Below are positions 8,159 to 16,924 of a DNA stretch of 64,000 nucleotides, in pieces. Under the pieces are notes generated by a model. The model did not search any database, was not told the origin of the DNA, and saw only the letters and a list, made by a program, of their open reading frames with translations. Each line of letters opens with the position of its first letter. Positions within the stretch are counted from its first letter, which is position 1. This DNA comes from JALOLV01 sp046295175 (GTDB lineage: Bacteria; Bacteroidota; Bacteroidia; Cytophagales; Spirosomataceae), in assembly GCA_046295175.1 (NCBI GenBank), contig JBKBNY010000004.1, positions 372,001 to 436,000 on the forward strand. Direction: 5' to 3'. The translations under genes were made by a program, and so were the position numbers.

Positions 8159-9698
8159 GCCGAACAACATACAAAAACACCTCTTTTGGTTTTCGGGAAT
8201 TCTGTTGGGTTTATCATACCTCAGTTTTTCTGATTTCCATCAAGGGCCATTGGCATTGGTGGCTTTTGTACCATTTTTATTGTCTATCCAAAACGAAAAT
8301 TCGTTTGGCAAATACTTACTCAAAACATTGGTGGTTTATAGCTTCACCATCGTCATTGGTTTTTGGTGGACGGGCTATTATAAACCCATTGCGGTTTTGG
8401 TTTGTCTGCTAAGTCAGCTTTTGTTTCTGAATCTTACGTTTGTTATTCATTTTTTTATTCAGAAGAAAATCGGCTGGCAAAAAGCACTCATTTTACTGCC
8501 CTTTTTGTGGAGTTTGGTCGAATGGCTTACGCAACCGCTTCCGCATAATTTGCAGGTTTTGCACTTGGGTTATACGCAAGCCAACATGCAGTATTTCAAT
8601 CAAATAGCCGATTTTTCGGGGCTTTGGGGTTTGAGTTTTTGGGTGATGATGCTCAACGTTTTGCTCACTTTTGGTATAGTTTACCGAACTAAAAAGCATC
8701 TTTTCCTTACGTTTGGATGCTTACTATTGGCTTTTGGATATAGTTTTTTCAAAATTCAGATTTCGCCCAAAAGTGCCATCGGAACGGCTAATACCCAAAC
8801 AAAAGTCTCGTTGATTCAGACCAATATAGATAGTTATCTACCGCTCGACTCGGTGATATTGAACCAGACATTCGAGCAAATTGTGTCGCTTTCTGATTCG
8901 GCCGTGCGAACGCAAAGCCCCGATATACTGATTTTACCCGAAGCAACTTTTCCGCTGGCCTTGTTTCAAGATTCGAGTTTGTTTCAATTTACAAAAAATG
9001 CTATTTCGAGTTGGCAAACTTCGGTGGCTGTTGGTTATTCGGAAACGATTGATAATCAACTCAAAAAATACAAAAACAAGTCATTAGTTTTTACGCCACA
9101 AATGGCCATGATGTGGGATTCGCTGAAAATCACGCCCGACCAAATAAAGGTTTATGAAAAAGAATACGGCTTGCCATTTATGGAAACCATGCCTTATTTG
9201 AGCGATTACCCATCATTTCAGAACCGTATTTTGGTGGGCGGAAACGAACCTCACATTTTCAATTATTTGAGTAGTGAAGGGAGTATTTTTAATGTAGCTC
9301 TAACGATTTGCTGGGAACAAACCTACCCACAAAAAGTAGCAAAATTAGTGAATAGCGGAGCCGAATACATTGCACTCATGAACAACGATGCGTGGTTTGG
9401 CAAAACACCCGCAACCAAGTTTTTATTGAACATGACCAAGATTCGGGCCATCGAGAATCGCCGAAGTGTAGCTCGCTGTTCAAACGGTGGTCTTTCGTGC
9501 TTCATCGACCCATTCGGTAAAGTTTATGGTCAAATTCCGTGGTTTACTTCAAACATTTCAACCAATGAGGTTCTACTCGTAACCAAGAAAAGTTTTTATA
9601 CCCAACACCCCGATGCTTTTGCTTATGCCTTACTTATTGCCTTTGTTATGCTTTTAAGTTGGTTTTATTGGCAGAGCTATCAAAATACCTCCAAATAG
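8151..9698 (+). CDS. lnt: Apolipoprotein N-acyltransferase paralogue 2
   Basis: 515 residues from the ATG at 8151, chosen because it aligns with the start of the paralogue at 1165 and overlaps the upstream stop. Multi-helix N-terminal half, CN_hydrolase domain, C-terminal helix near 490-507. Triad E264 (LPEATFPL), K337 (YEKEYGLPF), C387 (TICWEQTYP). The two Lnt copies share long blocks such as CFIDPFGK.YG.IPWFT. Being translationally coupled to a secreted surface-protein gene is unusual for lnt and suggests a dedicated role. General lipoprotein N-acylation remains the simplest reading. Confidence 0.87.
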   Translation: MSKPNNIQKHLFWFSGILLGLSYLSFSDFHQGPLALVAFVPFLLSIQNENSFGKYLLKTLVVYSFTIVIGFWWTGYYKPIAVLVCLLSQLLFLNLTFVIHFFIQKKIGWQKALILLPFLWSLVEWLTQPLPHNLQVLHLGYTQANMQYFNQIADFSGLWGLSFWVMMLNVLLTFGIVYRTKKHLFLTFGCLLLAFGYSFFKIQISPKSAIGTANTQTKVSLIQTNIDSYLPLDSVILNQTFEQIVSLSDSAVRTQSPDILILPEATFPLALFQDSSLFQFTKNAISSWQTSVAVGYSETIDNQLKKYKNKSLVFTPQMAMMWDSLKITPDQIKVYEKEYGLPFMETMPYLSDYPSFQNRILVGGNEPHIFNYLSSEGSIFNVALTICWEQTYPQKVAKLVNSGAEYIALMNNDAWFGKTPATKFLLNMTKIRAIENRRSVARCSNGGLSCFIDPFGKVYGQIPWFTSNISTNEVLLVTKKSFYTQHPDAFAYALLIAFVMLLSWFYWQSYQNTSK

Positions 9699-9748
9699 GT
9701 ATTTCAATAGATTTTTAACATTATGAAATTTGTATAAACATTATAACT

Positions 9749-10366
9749 ATGAAAAAAGTATATTTCATTTTCTCGTTTTTCTTAACATTCGGAGCTTTTG
9801 CTCAATCCGGTTCTTATTTTGGACGTTACGCTGGTGGAGTTGGTGTGAATCAAAATGCACTCGAACGTGCCTCAGCCATTGGCTACAACGCCAAAGTTTC
9901 GGTAAGTGATGGCTTAGTTTTGGGCGATACCTCACTCGTGAAAGTCGGTATCGGCTTGTCTAATCCACGTTATAGGTTAGATGTAAAAGGAGTTTTCAAC
10001 ACACGTATGGCCTACAATAGTCCTGTCTATAAAATCAATGACCGCAATTTCTTGGAACTTGACGACGAAGGACAATTTGTGCTAAATTCTTTCAAGATAA
10101 AATATGCCAACGAAAACCAATGGTCCGATAGGGTTTTTGAGAAAAACTATCCATTGATGTCACTCAAAGAAGTAGAAAAATTTATAGCCAAGAATAACCA
10201 CTTACCGAATGTTCCGTCAGCGAGCGAAGTCGTAGAAAAAGGCGTAGCCATGGATGCAATGGTATCGAAACTACTCGAAAAAGTAGAAGAACTCACACTC
10301 TATACCATCAAGCAACAAAAGGAAATTGATGCTTTGAGGAAAGAAATCAAGCAGTTGAAGAAGTAA
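9749..10366 (+). CDS. Exported fibre-like protein with C-terminal coiled coil
   Basis: 205 residues. Signal peptide 1-19 (MKKVYFIFSFFLTFGAFAQ); a short YadA-head-like segment (ASAIGYNAKVSVSDGLVLG); a fibre linker (VGIGLSNPRYRLDVKG); a conserved C-terminal cap (SLKEVEKFIAKNNHLPNVPS); and a terminal coiled coil of about 40 residues ending KEIKQLKK. The cap plus coiled coil is frequent at the C-terminus of Bacteroidetes tail-fibre-like exported proteins and probably drives trimerisation. It is a small relative of the 850-residue protein at 18376 in overall plan. Confidence 0.75.
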   Translation: MKKVYFIFSFFLTFGAFAQSGSYFGRYAGGVGVNQNALERASAIGYNAKVSVSDGLVLGDTSLVKVGIGLSNPRYRLDVKGVFNTRMAYNSPVYKINDRNFLELDDEGQFVLNSFKIKYANENQWSDRVFEKNYPLMSLKEVEKFIAKNNHLPNVPSASEVVEKGVAMDAMVSKLLEKVEELTLYTIKQQKEIDALRKEIKQLKK

Positions 10367-10390
10367 TTATTTCAAAGAAATCAACCAAAC

Positions 10391-10418
10391 AAAAAGCCTC
10401 CATAATTTGGAGGCTTTT
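10391..10418. terminator. Bidirectional terminator between convergent genes
   Basis: The stem AAAAAGCCTCC / GGAGGCTTTT with a 7-nt loop has A- and T-tracts on both sides. It lies between the convergent ends of the 9749 gene and parC. Confidence 0.85.
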
Positions 10419-10420
10419 AA

Positions 10421-13009
10421 TTAAAATAATGCTAATTGACCATCTCCTTCATCTGTCACCTCTTGACTTTCGGCATCACTTTCAATTTCGTTTATTTGCT
10501 CCGTTTCTTTTGGAGCCACTTCAACAACTTTGGGTGCAAGTAACTTTGCCTCAACGACATCGGTATTGATTTTTTGACCATTAGTTTTCCAACCACGAAC
10601 ATCTACAAAATCCTCAACATCCACTTCTTTAGTTTCGACTGGGGATTTGCGGTCAGCTTTGGTCTTGACTTCAAATCGTGGGTATTTATCAACACTCGCC
10701 AAAACCAAACGAGAATTTTTTGCATCCGAAATAAACATAAATTTCTTATCCATCGTTGTGGTTTCAATCTTGAAACGCTTGATGTAATATTGCTTTTGCT
10801 CGCCTTCGTAATGCAAAATCGAGATAACAGTATCAGGTTCTAATTTCGTAACGATTAAAACCTCACGTGGCTCATAACGATTGGTCAATTCAAAATTGGT
10901 CAATTCGTATTGTCCATCTTTGTAAATCACTAAAATCTTATCATCCGAACCAAAATTACCAAGGTACTTACCGTGTTCGTCACGATTCAATTTACCGATA
11001 ACCGCATCGAACCAAATGTCCATTCCGCCCAATGTTGACTTACCTGCCTTGGTCAAAACAATTTTACGAATCGGGAATTTAGTTACTACATTCCCCATCG
11101 ACGAACGGTTTTTGATGGCCAATTCAGCAAAATCCCAATCAAAAATCTTCTTTTTGGCAGTTGATTGTGCAGTAAGATTAACGGTCACAATCTCGGCCTC
11201 GCCGTTTTCATTGGCAGTAAAATACAAAACTTTCGACTTCGGATTACCCATCGAAACATCATATTCTTTATCGCGAGTAATTCCCGTTACAAAGAAACGT
11301 TTTGCGTAGGATGTACCAGATTTGCCATCTAAATAGATTGCATTATAGATTTTTCGTTCGTCATTTTTACGGAAAACCGAACAATAAATGATGTCTTTGC
11401 CAACAAAAACCTTTTCTTGAATTTTTGTTATAACATATTTACCATCTTTTTTGAAAACGATTATATCGTCAATATCGGAGCAATCCATTACGTACTCGTC
11501 TTTCTTCAAACCGTAACCAATAAACCCTCCTTCCCTATCAACATAAAGTTTTTGGTTGTTAGCTGCCACAACAGTTGCTTGAACAGCTCCAAACTGACGG
11601 ATTTCGGTTTTACGTTCTCTTCCTTTACTGTACTTTTTCAATAAATCTTTGTAGAATGAAATCGCATAACGCACGATATTTGCCAAATTATCCTCAACCT
11701 CTGCCAGTTCATCCTCCAATCTACGCATCAATTCATCCGCCTTGAATGAATCGTATTTAGAAATTCGTTTGATTTTGATTTCGGTCAATCTCAAAATATC
11801 TTCTTCTAAAATCTCACGATAAAATTCTTTTTTGAATGGGTCGAGTCCACGGTCGATGGTTTCGATTACCGATTCAAAAGTTGTACATTCTTCAATATCA
11901 CGGTAAATACGGTTTTCGATAAAGATTTTTTCGAGCGAACTATAAAGCAATTTTTCTTTGAGTTCGTGCTTTCTGAGTTCGAGTTCTCTTTTTAGCAAAT
12001 GAACCGTTTGGTCGGTCGAAGTTTTAAGAATATCACTTACCGATACAAAATGCGGTTTTTCGTCAATGATTACAACGGCATTTGGCGAAATTGAAGTCTC
12101 ACATTCGGTAAATGCGTAAAGTGCATCTATCGTAATATCTGGCGAGGTATTCGGAGCCAAATGTACTATAATTGATACATTTTTAGCGGTGTTATCTTCA
12201 ACTTTTTTGATTTTTATCTTGCCCGCATCGTTGGCTTTGATGATTGAATCAATCAAGCTCGAAGTGGTTGTTCCGAAAGGAATCTCTTGGATTTCAAGTG
12301 TTTTTTTATCGAGTTCGGCAATTTTGGCTCTAACTTTAACTTTTCCACCTCTCGCACCATCGTTGTAGTTACCAACATCAATCATCCCACCAGTCAAAAA
12401 GTCGGGATAAAGTTGGAAAGGTTCTTTTCGGAGGTAAGCGATTGCGGCCTCACAGAGTTCGATAAAATTATGTGATAATACCTTTGTAGAAAGACCAACT
12501 GCGATACCTTCAACACCTTGAGCCAACAAAAGCGGAAACTTAGCAGGAAAAGTAACTGGCTCTCTTTTTCGACCGTCGTAAGACATCTGCCACTCCGTTG
12601 TGTCTTCGTTAAATAACACATCGTTGGCAAATTTAGATAACCTAACCTCAATGTAACGCGGAGCCGCAGCACTATCCCCAGTACGAATATCGCCCCAGTT
12701 GCCTTGTGTATCGAGCATCAAGTTTTTTTGCCCCATCGAAACGATGGCATCACCAATCGAAGCATCGCCGTGTGGGTGATACTGCATGGTGGCACCTATC
12801 ACATTGGCCACTTTGTTAAATCGCCCATCATCCATTTCTTTGAGGGCATGGAAAATCCGTCGTTGTACAGGTTTTAGGCCGTCTTCAGTAGCTGGAACCG
12901 CCCGCTCAAGAATTACGTAAGATGCATATTCAAGAAACCAGTTCTCAAACATATCATCAATCACTTCTTTCTGATTGGTCGGGTCATAATTGGTGTTTTG
13001 CTCACTCAT
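10421..13009 (-). CDS. parC: DNA topoisomerase IV subunit A
   Basis: 862 residues of the GyrA/ParC family. The N-terminal breakage-reunion domain begins with ASYVILERAVPATEDGLKPVQRR; the active-site Tyr is Y119 in AAAPRYIEV; the quinolone-determining stretch is YHPHGDASIGDAIV, with Ala at the GyrA Ser83 position. A coiled-coil arm lies near 420-480 and a degenerate beta-propeller follows. The acidic tail ends QLALF. I call ParC rather than GyrA because there is no GyrA box in the C-terminal half and the sequence resembles Bacteroidetes ParC. The partner parE is not in this window. Confidence 0.88.
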   Translation of the reverse strand: MSEQNTNYDPTNQKEVIDDMFENWFLEYASYVILERAVPATEDGLKPVQRRIFHALKEMDDGRFNKVANVIGATMQYHPHGDASIGDAIVSMGQKNLMLDTQGNWGDIRTGDSAAAPRYIEVRLSKFANDVLFNEDTTEWQMSYDGRKREPVTFPAKFPLLLAQGVEGIAVGLSTKVLSHNFIELCEAAIAYLRKEPFQLYPDFLTGGMIDVGNYNDGARGGKVKVRAKIAELDKKTLEIQEIPFGTTTSSLIDSIIKANDAGKIKIKKVEDNTAKNVSIIVHLAPNTSPDITIDALYAFTECETSISPNAVVIIDEKPHFVSVSDILKTSTDQTVHLLKRELELRKHELKEKLLYSSLEKIFIENRIYRDIEECTTFESVIETIDRGLDPFKKEFYREILEEDILRLTEIKIKRISKYDSFKADELMRRLEDELAEVEDNLANIVRYAISFYKDLLKKYSKGRERKTEIRQFGAVQATVVAANNQKLYVDREGGFIGYGLKKDEYVMDCSDIDDIIVFKKDGKYVITKIQEKVFVGKDIIYCSVFRKNDERKIYNAIYLDGKSGTSYAKRFFVTGITRDKEYDVSMGNPKSKVLYFTANENGEAEIVTVNLTAQSTAKKKIFDWDFAELAIKNRSSMGNVVTKFPIRKIVLTKAGKSTLGGMDIWFDAVIGKLNRDEHGKYLGNFGSDDKILVIYKDGQYELTNFELTNRYEPREVLIVTKLEPDTVISILHYEGEQKQYYIKRFKIETTTMDKKFMFISDAKNSRLVLASVDKYPRFEVKTKADRKSPVETKEVDVEDFVDVRGWKTNGQKINTDVVEAKLLAPKVVEVAPKETEQINEIESDAESQEVTDEGDGQLALF

Positions 13010-13040
13010 CTTGGATATTTGTCGAAAAGCGTTATTTATG

Positions 13041-13048
13041 CAAATATA
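13041..13048 (-). promoter_or_regulatory. -7 box candidate for parC
   Basis: TATATTTG on the minus strand, 32 nt before the parC start, fits TAnnTTTG fully. No convincing -33 TTTG is seen at the normal spacing, where the terminator of the upstream kinase gene lies. Confidence 0.4.
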
Positions 13049-13057
13049 ATAAAAAAA

Positions 13058-13083
13058 GGCTCAAAATTCTGCAATTTCGAGCC
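13058..13083 (-). terminator. Rho-independent terminator of the TPR-kinase gene
   Basis: On the minus strand GGCTCGAAATT pairs with AATTTTGAGCC around a GCAG loop (one wobble pair) and is followed by seven T residues. It separates the kinase gene from parC. Confidence 0.75.
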
Positions 13084-13104
13084 TCAAATTGGATAAAATG
13101 TGGA

Positions 13105-14919
13105 TTACTTTTTCAGAATCACAGTAAACTCCGAGCCTTTACCTAATTCGGATTGAACACTGATTTCTCCGCCGATTTCATTCAGAATCCTTTTGACAAT
13201 ACTCAAGCCCAAGCCAGTCGAGACCTCGCCAGCAGTGGGTTTTGAGGTAGCAGTACCGTATTTAGAAAACAAATTTGGAAGCTCAGACTGGGCGATACCG
13301 ATACCTTCATCTCTGATTTTCAAAAGTATCTTTTCTGTTCTTTCTTCAACGTTAATCCATACTTTAGAATCCGAATTTGAATATTTGATAGCATTTGAAA
13401 TCAAGTTCTCTAAAAGTCTATTTATCAAGTGTTTATCGGATAAAATTGAAATATTTTTGGGGATTGATGTATTCAATAATTCTATTTTTTTTGTTGCGGC
13501 GATTTCAGAAAACTCTGTAATTACATGATTTACCGAAGACATTAAATCGAACCTTTCGAGCGAGAGTTCGTGCTGATTCGTTTCAGCTTTTTCGACATCC
13601 AGAATCTTTTTAATAAGCGATATTCCATTATCTGAACTTTGCTGAATTACCTCTGCCGCCTCAATTGCCTTCGGATTATCCTTGATGTTCATTTTCAAGA
13701 TATTATTCCACGTTTTAATTGTCAAAAAAGGTGTGCTTAGGTCGTGCGAAACCATACTAATTAGGTTATTCTTTTCTTTGTTTAGTTCAGATAGTCGATA
13801 ATTTTGATGCTCAATCAATTTATTTTTCTGACGATTTTTATACCAGAAATACCCAATGATGCTTGAGAAGATAAATAACCCAATTAAACCAATCATAAAT
13901 GCAACCTGACGCTGCTTTTGTTGTTCAAGTTGTTGGTTCAACAATTTATTTTCTTGTTCTTTTTTCTCTGATTCGTATTTTTCTCTAAGGTCAGTGATTG
14001 ACTGATTGGTTTCTAAATTCAAAAGTGATTTACCTAAACTATCGTACGAAACAAAGTATTTGTAGGCTTTTTTGTAGTCGCCAAAATGAGCATACACATC
14101 GGCCAAACCTCCAATCGAAAGGTGTTCCTTAGGTTTCGATTCGATTTTTTTAGAAATACTGAGACATTCAATCGCATATTTTTCCGCTTCACTTTTTTGA
14201 TTTGTATTCAGGTAAATCGAAGCCAAATTGCTGTAATCGTACCAAAGGTCTTCTTCAAACTTCATTTTTTTATGAAATTCGATATTTTGTACAACATAAG
14301 GTTTTGCCTCGGAATACTTACCTTGTTTGATAAGCAAGGTTGCTAAATTAATTTTAACATCGGCAATACCAACCGAATCTTTGATTACTTCTTTTATTTT
14401 AAGCGAGTTAGTATAACACTGGTACGAACTATCGTACTTGCCTTCGTTTCTATAAATTGTACCTAAATTTGTATAATAAGTAGATAGTCTTCGTTGATTG
14501 GCTTTTTCTTTTTGACCTTCATAAATTCCTTTGAGCAGTAACTTCTTAGCTTCTGGAATCCTATTTGTGTTGTAGTAAATATTAAAAATATCTCCAATTG
14601 CTTGGTATTTTTCATCCACAAAACCGTTCTCTTCGGCTGTTTTAAGATAAGTGAGATATGACTCTGCTGCTTTTTCTAATTTACCGTCGTATTCATAATA
14701 AAAACCTATAAATCGATAATAATAGCTGGCCTCCTTCTTCAATCCGATTTTATTGGCATCGCTTCTAATCTCCTCGGCCATAATTTTGATTGAATCCTTC
14801 TTTGATTCGTAAAAAAGTAAGGTTTTATCAATTTTTTTAAGGATTGATTCTTGGGTAATTTGACCAAAACTTTGAGTAAATAGTACACAGCAAATAAATA
14901 AAAAGACAATTCTTTTCAT
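13105..14919 (-). CDS. TPR-containing sensor histidine kinase
   Basis: 604 residues. Signal peptide 1-19, then periplasmic TPR repeats (about 65-300), a coiled coil, one transmembrane helix at about 340-359, HisKA with the H box SMVSHDLSTPF (H392), and HATPase_c with N, G1 (DEGIGIAQSELP) and G2 (GLGLSIVK) boxes. This is a classic Bacteroidetes layout in which TPRs sit outside the inner membrane. It lies 42 nt downstream of the response-regulator gene at 14962 and is co-oriented, so the two should form one two-component system. The signal is unknown. Confidence 0.9.
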   Translation of the reverse strand: MKRIVFLFICCVLFTQSFGQITQESILKKIDKTLLFYESKKDSIKIMAEEIRSDANKIGLKKEASYYYRFIGFYYEYDGKLEKAAESYLTYLKTAEENGFVDEKYQAIGDIFNIYYNTNRIPEAKKLLLKGIYEGQKEKANQRRLSTYYTNLGTIYRNEGKYDSSYQCYTNSLKIKEVIKDSVGIADVKINLATLLIKQGKYSEAKPYVVQNIEFHKKMKFEEDLWYDYSNLASIYLNTNQKSEAEKYAIECLSISKKIESKPKEHLSIGGLADVYAHFGDYKKAYKYFVSYDSLGKSLLNLETNQSITDLREKYESEKKEQENKLLNQQLEQQKQRQVAFMIGLIGLFIFSSIIGYFWYKNRQKNKLIEHQNYRLSELNKEKNNLISMVSHDLSTPFLTIKTWNNILKMNIKDNPKAIEAAEVIQQSSDNGISLIKKILDVEKAETNQHELSLERFDLMSSVNHVITEFSEIAATKKIELLNTSIPKNISILSDKHLINRLLENLISNAIKYSNSDSKVWINVEERTEKILLKIRDEGIGIAQSELPNLFSKYGTATSKPTAGEVSTGLGLSIVKRILNEIGGEISVQSELGKGSEFTVILKK

Positions 14920-14961
14920 ATTGGGTAGAAATTTGGGTAAAACGAGTAAATGGTGTGTAGA

Positions 14962-15606
14962 TTATACCAAATGGTATGTAAATGCGTATTTGACCAAGCC
15001 AACGGTGTTGCTAACGCCAAGTTTTATCATCATATTTTGGCGATGCGTATCAACCGTACTTACACTAACGAATAGTTTTTCGGCAATTTGAGAACTACTA
15101 TATTCTTCGCAAATCAATTTCAAAATCTCTCTCTCTCGATTGCTCAAAACCACCGCCGAACTCTTATTTATATACGAACTTTCGTGGATTGACTCATCTT
15201 TAGAGAAATTCAAATCAATATCATCTGAATAGTAAAATCCGCCCTTTGCGACAGTTCGAATAGCCTCGAATAGTATATCGTAAGAAGTATCTTTCAATAA
15301 ATACCCTTGAAATCGGTGTTTCCGGAGGCGATGAAACATCCTCGAACCTCGAAGTATTGTCAAGTAGATAATTGGGAGGTCTGGATTTATCTGACGAATT
15401 TTTGCGAGTAACTCTTCAGACTCAATATCTGGGAGGTTTACATCTAATAACAAAATATCTAATTCATGATTTTGGTTTAGAAAATTGAGCAATTCGCCTC
15501 CCGAAAAACAAGTTTTAACAACCATAAAATCATTTTGAGAGTCGATTATTGTGGCTAATCCTCTAAGAAGCAATTCATGGTCATCGACTAAACACAGCTT
15601 AAACAT
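14962..15606 (-). CDS. NarL/LuxR-family response regulator
   Basis: 214 residues from the ATG at 15606 (MFKLCLVDDHELL). A longer frame starting at 15699 adds about 30 residues ahead of the receiver and is unlikely. Receiver domain with acidic pocket D8/D9, phospho-acceptor D55 (LLLDVNLPD), T83 and K105 (LLKDT). The GerE-type HTH at about 153-210 includes LSNREREILKLICEEYSSSQ and VSVSTVDTHRQNMMIKLGV. It precedes its presumed cognate kinase. The divergent LytTR gene at 15771 shares the 164-bp intergenic region, a likely control point. Confidence 0.92.
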   Translation of the reverse strand: MFKLCLVDDHELLLRGLATIIDSQNDFMVVKTCFSGGELLNFLNQNHELDILLLDVNLPDIESEELLAKIRQINPDLPIIYLTILRGSRMFHRLRKHRFQGYLLKDTSYDILFEAIRTVAKGGFYYSDDIDLNFSKDESIHESSYINKSSAVVLSNREREILKLICEEYSSSQIAEKLFVSVSTVDTHRQNMMIKLGVSNTVGLVKYAFTYHLV

Positions 15607-15641
15607 TTTGGGTAGATTTTTTATAGCATAAATATAAAAAT

Positions 15642-15664
15642 TGCAATTAAAAGATGCAATTAAA
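15642..15664. promoter_or_regulatory. Tandem 10-bp direct repeat in the divergent regulator region
   Basis: TGCAATTAAA occurs at 15642-15651 and again at 15655-15664, a 13-bp period, between the response-regulator start and the LytTR start. Direct repeats at about one-helical-turn spacing suit a LytTR- or LuxR-type dimer. Binding is inferred, not shown. Confidence 0.4.
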
Positions 15665-15749
15665 CCCAAATACCTACCAAATAATTTATTAAGTGGCAAA
15701 TTATCCCTATTTACACGATGTTTTGATAATTCTTAATTTTCAAAATTTG

Positions 15750-15765
15750 TGCTATTAAAATAGCA
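15750..15765. promoter_or_regulatory. Palindrome in front of the LytTR gene
   Basis: TGCTATT-AA-AATAGCA is a perfect palindrome ending 5 nt before the ATG at 15771. Its TAGCATAA half also occurs at 15624-15631 near the response-regulator start. A candidate autoregulatory operator. Confidence 0.4.
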
Positions 15766-15770
15766 TAATC

Positions 15771-16115
15771 ATGAAAACATTTAAGAGCCTTCACCCCAAC
15801 TCAAAAAACAAGGTTAACCTTGAAGAAATCATCAGGATAGAAGCCGATATAAATTATAGCCATTTGGTGCTTAGTTCTGGCAATAAATTAATCATTGCTC
15901 GCACACTCAAATCCTACGAAAAAGACCTTAGCTCGCCTTTTCTTCGAGTCAATAAATCATGCATGATAAATATGCACTTTTTGAAAAGTGACTCAATTGG
16001 CCAAGAATCACATCAAATTATCAGATTGACTGATGGGTTCGAGACAGCAGTTTCGAGAAGACGAATCAATAAAGTTGTCGATGCAATTTCGAGATATTCA
16101 GAAAATAACAATTAA
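15771..16115 (+). CDS. Stand-alone LytTR DNA-binding protein
   Basis: 114 residues consisting almost only of a LytTR domain: NLEEIIRIEADINYSHLVLS, IARTLKSYEKDL, FLRVNKSCMINMHFLKS, TAVSRRRINKVVDAI. There is no receiver or sensor domain. LytTR proteins bind paired direct repeats. It starts a forward run of exported-protein genes (16132, 16925, 18376) and the next gene begins 16 nt after its stop, so it may regulate them. Upstream control is probably shared with the divergent response-regulator/kinase pair. Confidence 0.85.
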   Translation: MKTFKSLHPNSKNKVNLEEIIRIEADINYSHLVLSSGNKLIIARTLKSYEKDLSSPFLRVNKSCMINMHFLKSDSIGQESHQIIRLTDGFETAVSRRRINKVVDAISRYSENNN

Positions 16116-16131
16116 TCAAAATGTTAAAACC

Positions 16132-16806
16132 ATGAAATCATTTTTTACAATATTAATTTGGTCTATAGGTTACTATACATTTGCACAGCCTGGTCCTGCC
16201 TCAATTATGCCATCTTCAATGATAAATGATGCAACAGAAAGAACTGTAACCATGAAAAATGGGGTGATGAAAAACACACCAACAGTTTCACATTGGCAAC
16301 TTCATGCGAGTGGATTTCAGCCCATGATTAGTCTGGGAGCGGGAGGTTTTTATATGGAATATGCAGAGAATCCGCAATACTCGATTGTAACCCAAAATGC
16401 AGGAAATACCCAGAGTGCCTCGATGATGGCCCCTATTGATTTACCGCATAATTCCGAAATTCAAATACTGGAAGCTTGCTACTTGGATAGAAGTGGGCAA
16501 ACGAATTTTCCGGATTGTTCACTGAAATTCACATTTTATCGTGTTGCAGATAATGGGTGTCCGCCCGAAACATTGGGAACAATTGTTTCATTGGCATCGG
16601 GGCAAGACCCAAATTGCCCAATTAGATGCACAAATTTGACGCTTTCACAAGCCACTATTAATGTTGTCAACAACCAAGATTACTTCTATTATGTAATTGC
16701 TCAAAGTTTCGATGACAATACTGCTAACGGAACTGCTGCTTGTGGAAATTGGGCAACCGCAAGTCTTGGGGTAAGAGGAATTTCGGTTCAATATAATCAA
16801 AAGTAA
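16132..16806 (+). CDS. Exported Cys-containing protein of unknown function
   Basis: 224 residues from the ATG at 16132, which begins a clear signal peptide (MKSFFTILIWSIGYYTFAQ). An upstream in-frame start at 16033 overlaps the LytTR gene and is rejected. The mature part has beta-strand character and six cysteines (in EACYLD, PDCSL, NGCPPET, NCPIRC, AACGNW) that could form disulfides. It also has the stretch QPMISLGAGGFYMEY and a strand-like end (SLGVRGISVQYNQK). No family recognised. Its position before two fibre-like genes suggests a surface role. Confidence 0.7.
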   Translation: MKSFFTILIWSIGYYTFAQPGPASIMPSSMINDATERTVTMKNGVMKNTPTVSHWQLHASGFQPMISLGAGGFYMEYAENPQYSIVTQNAGNTQSASMMAPIDLPHNSEIQILEACYLDRSGQTNFPDCSLKFTFYRVADNGCPPETLGTIVSLASGQDPNCPIRCTNLTLSQATINVVNNQDYFYYVIAQSFDDNTANGTAACGNWATASLGVRGISVQYNQK

Positions 16807-16924
16807 TTATGATATATCCTTGACCCAAAAATTAAAAATATTTTTTGACTTCTGAGTAATTGAAGATTGATATCTCTGAAAATTCAATATGAAACACATT
16901 TAAAATTAAATAAAGAAATTAATC

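Noticed and set aside
15607..15699. Longer N-terminus for the response regulator
   Set aside because: Residues before MFKLCLVDDH are not part of a receiver domain and would run through the putative operator repeats.
16033..16131. N-terminal extension of the exported protein overlapping the LytTR gene
   Set aside because: The ATG at 16132 starts a perfect signal peptide; the extension is the LytTR gene read in another frame.
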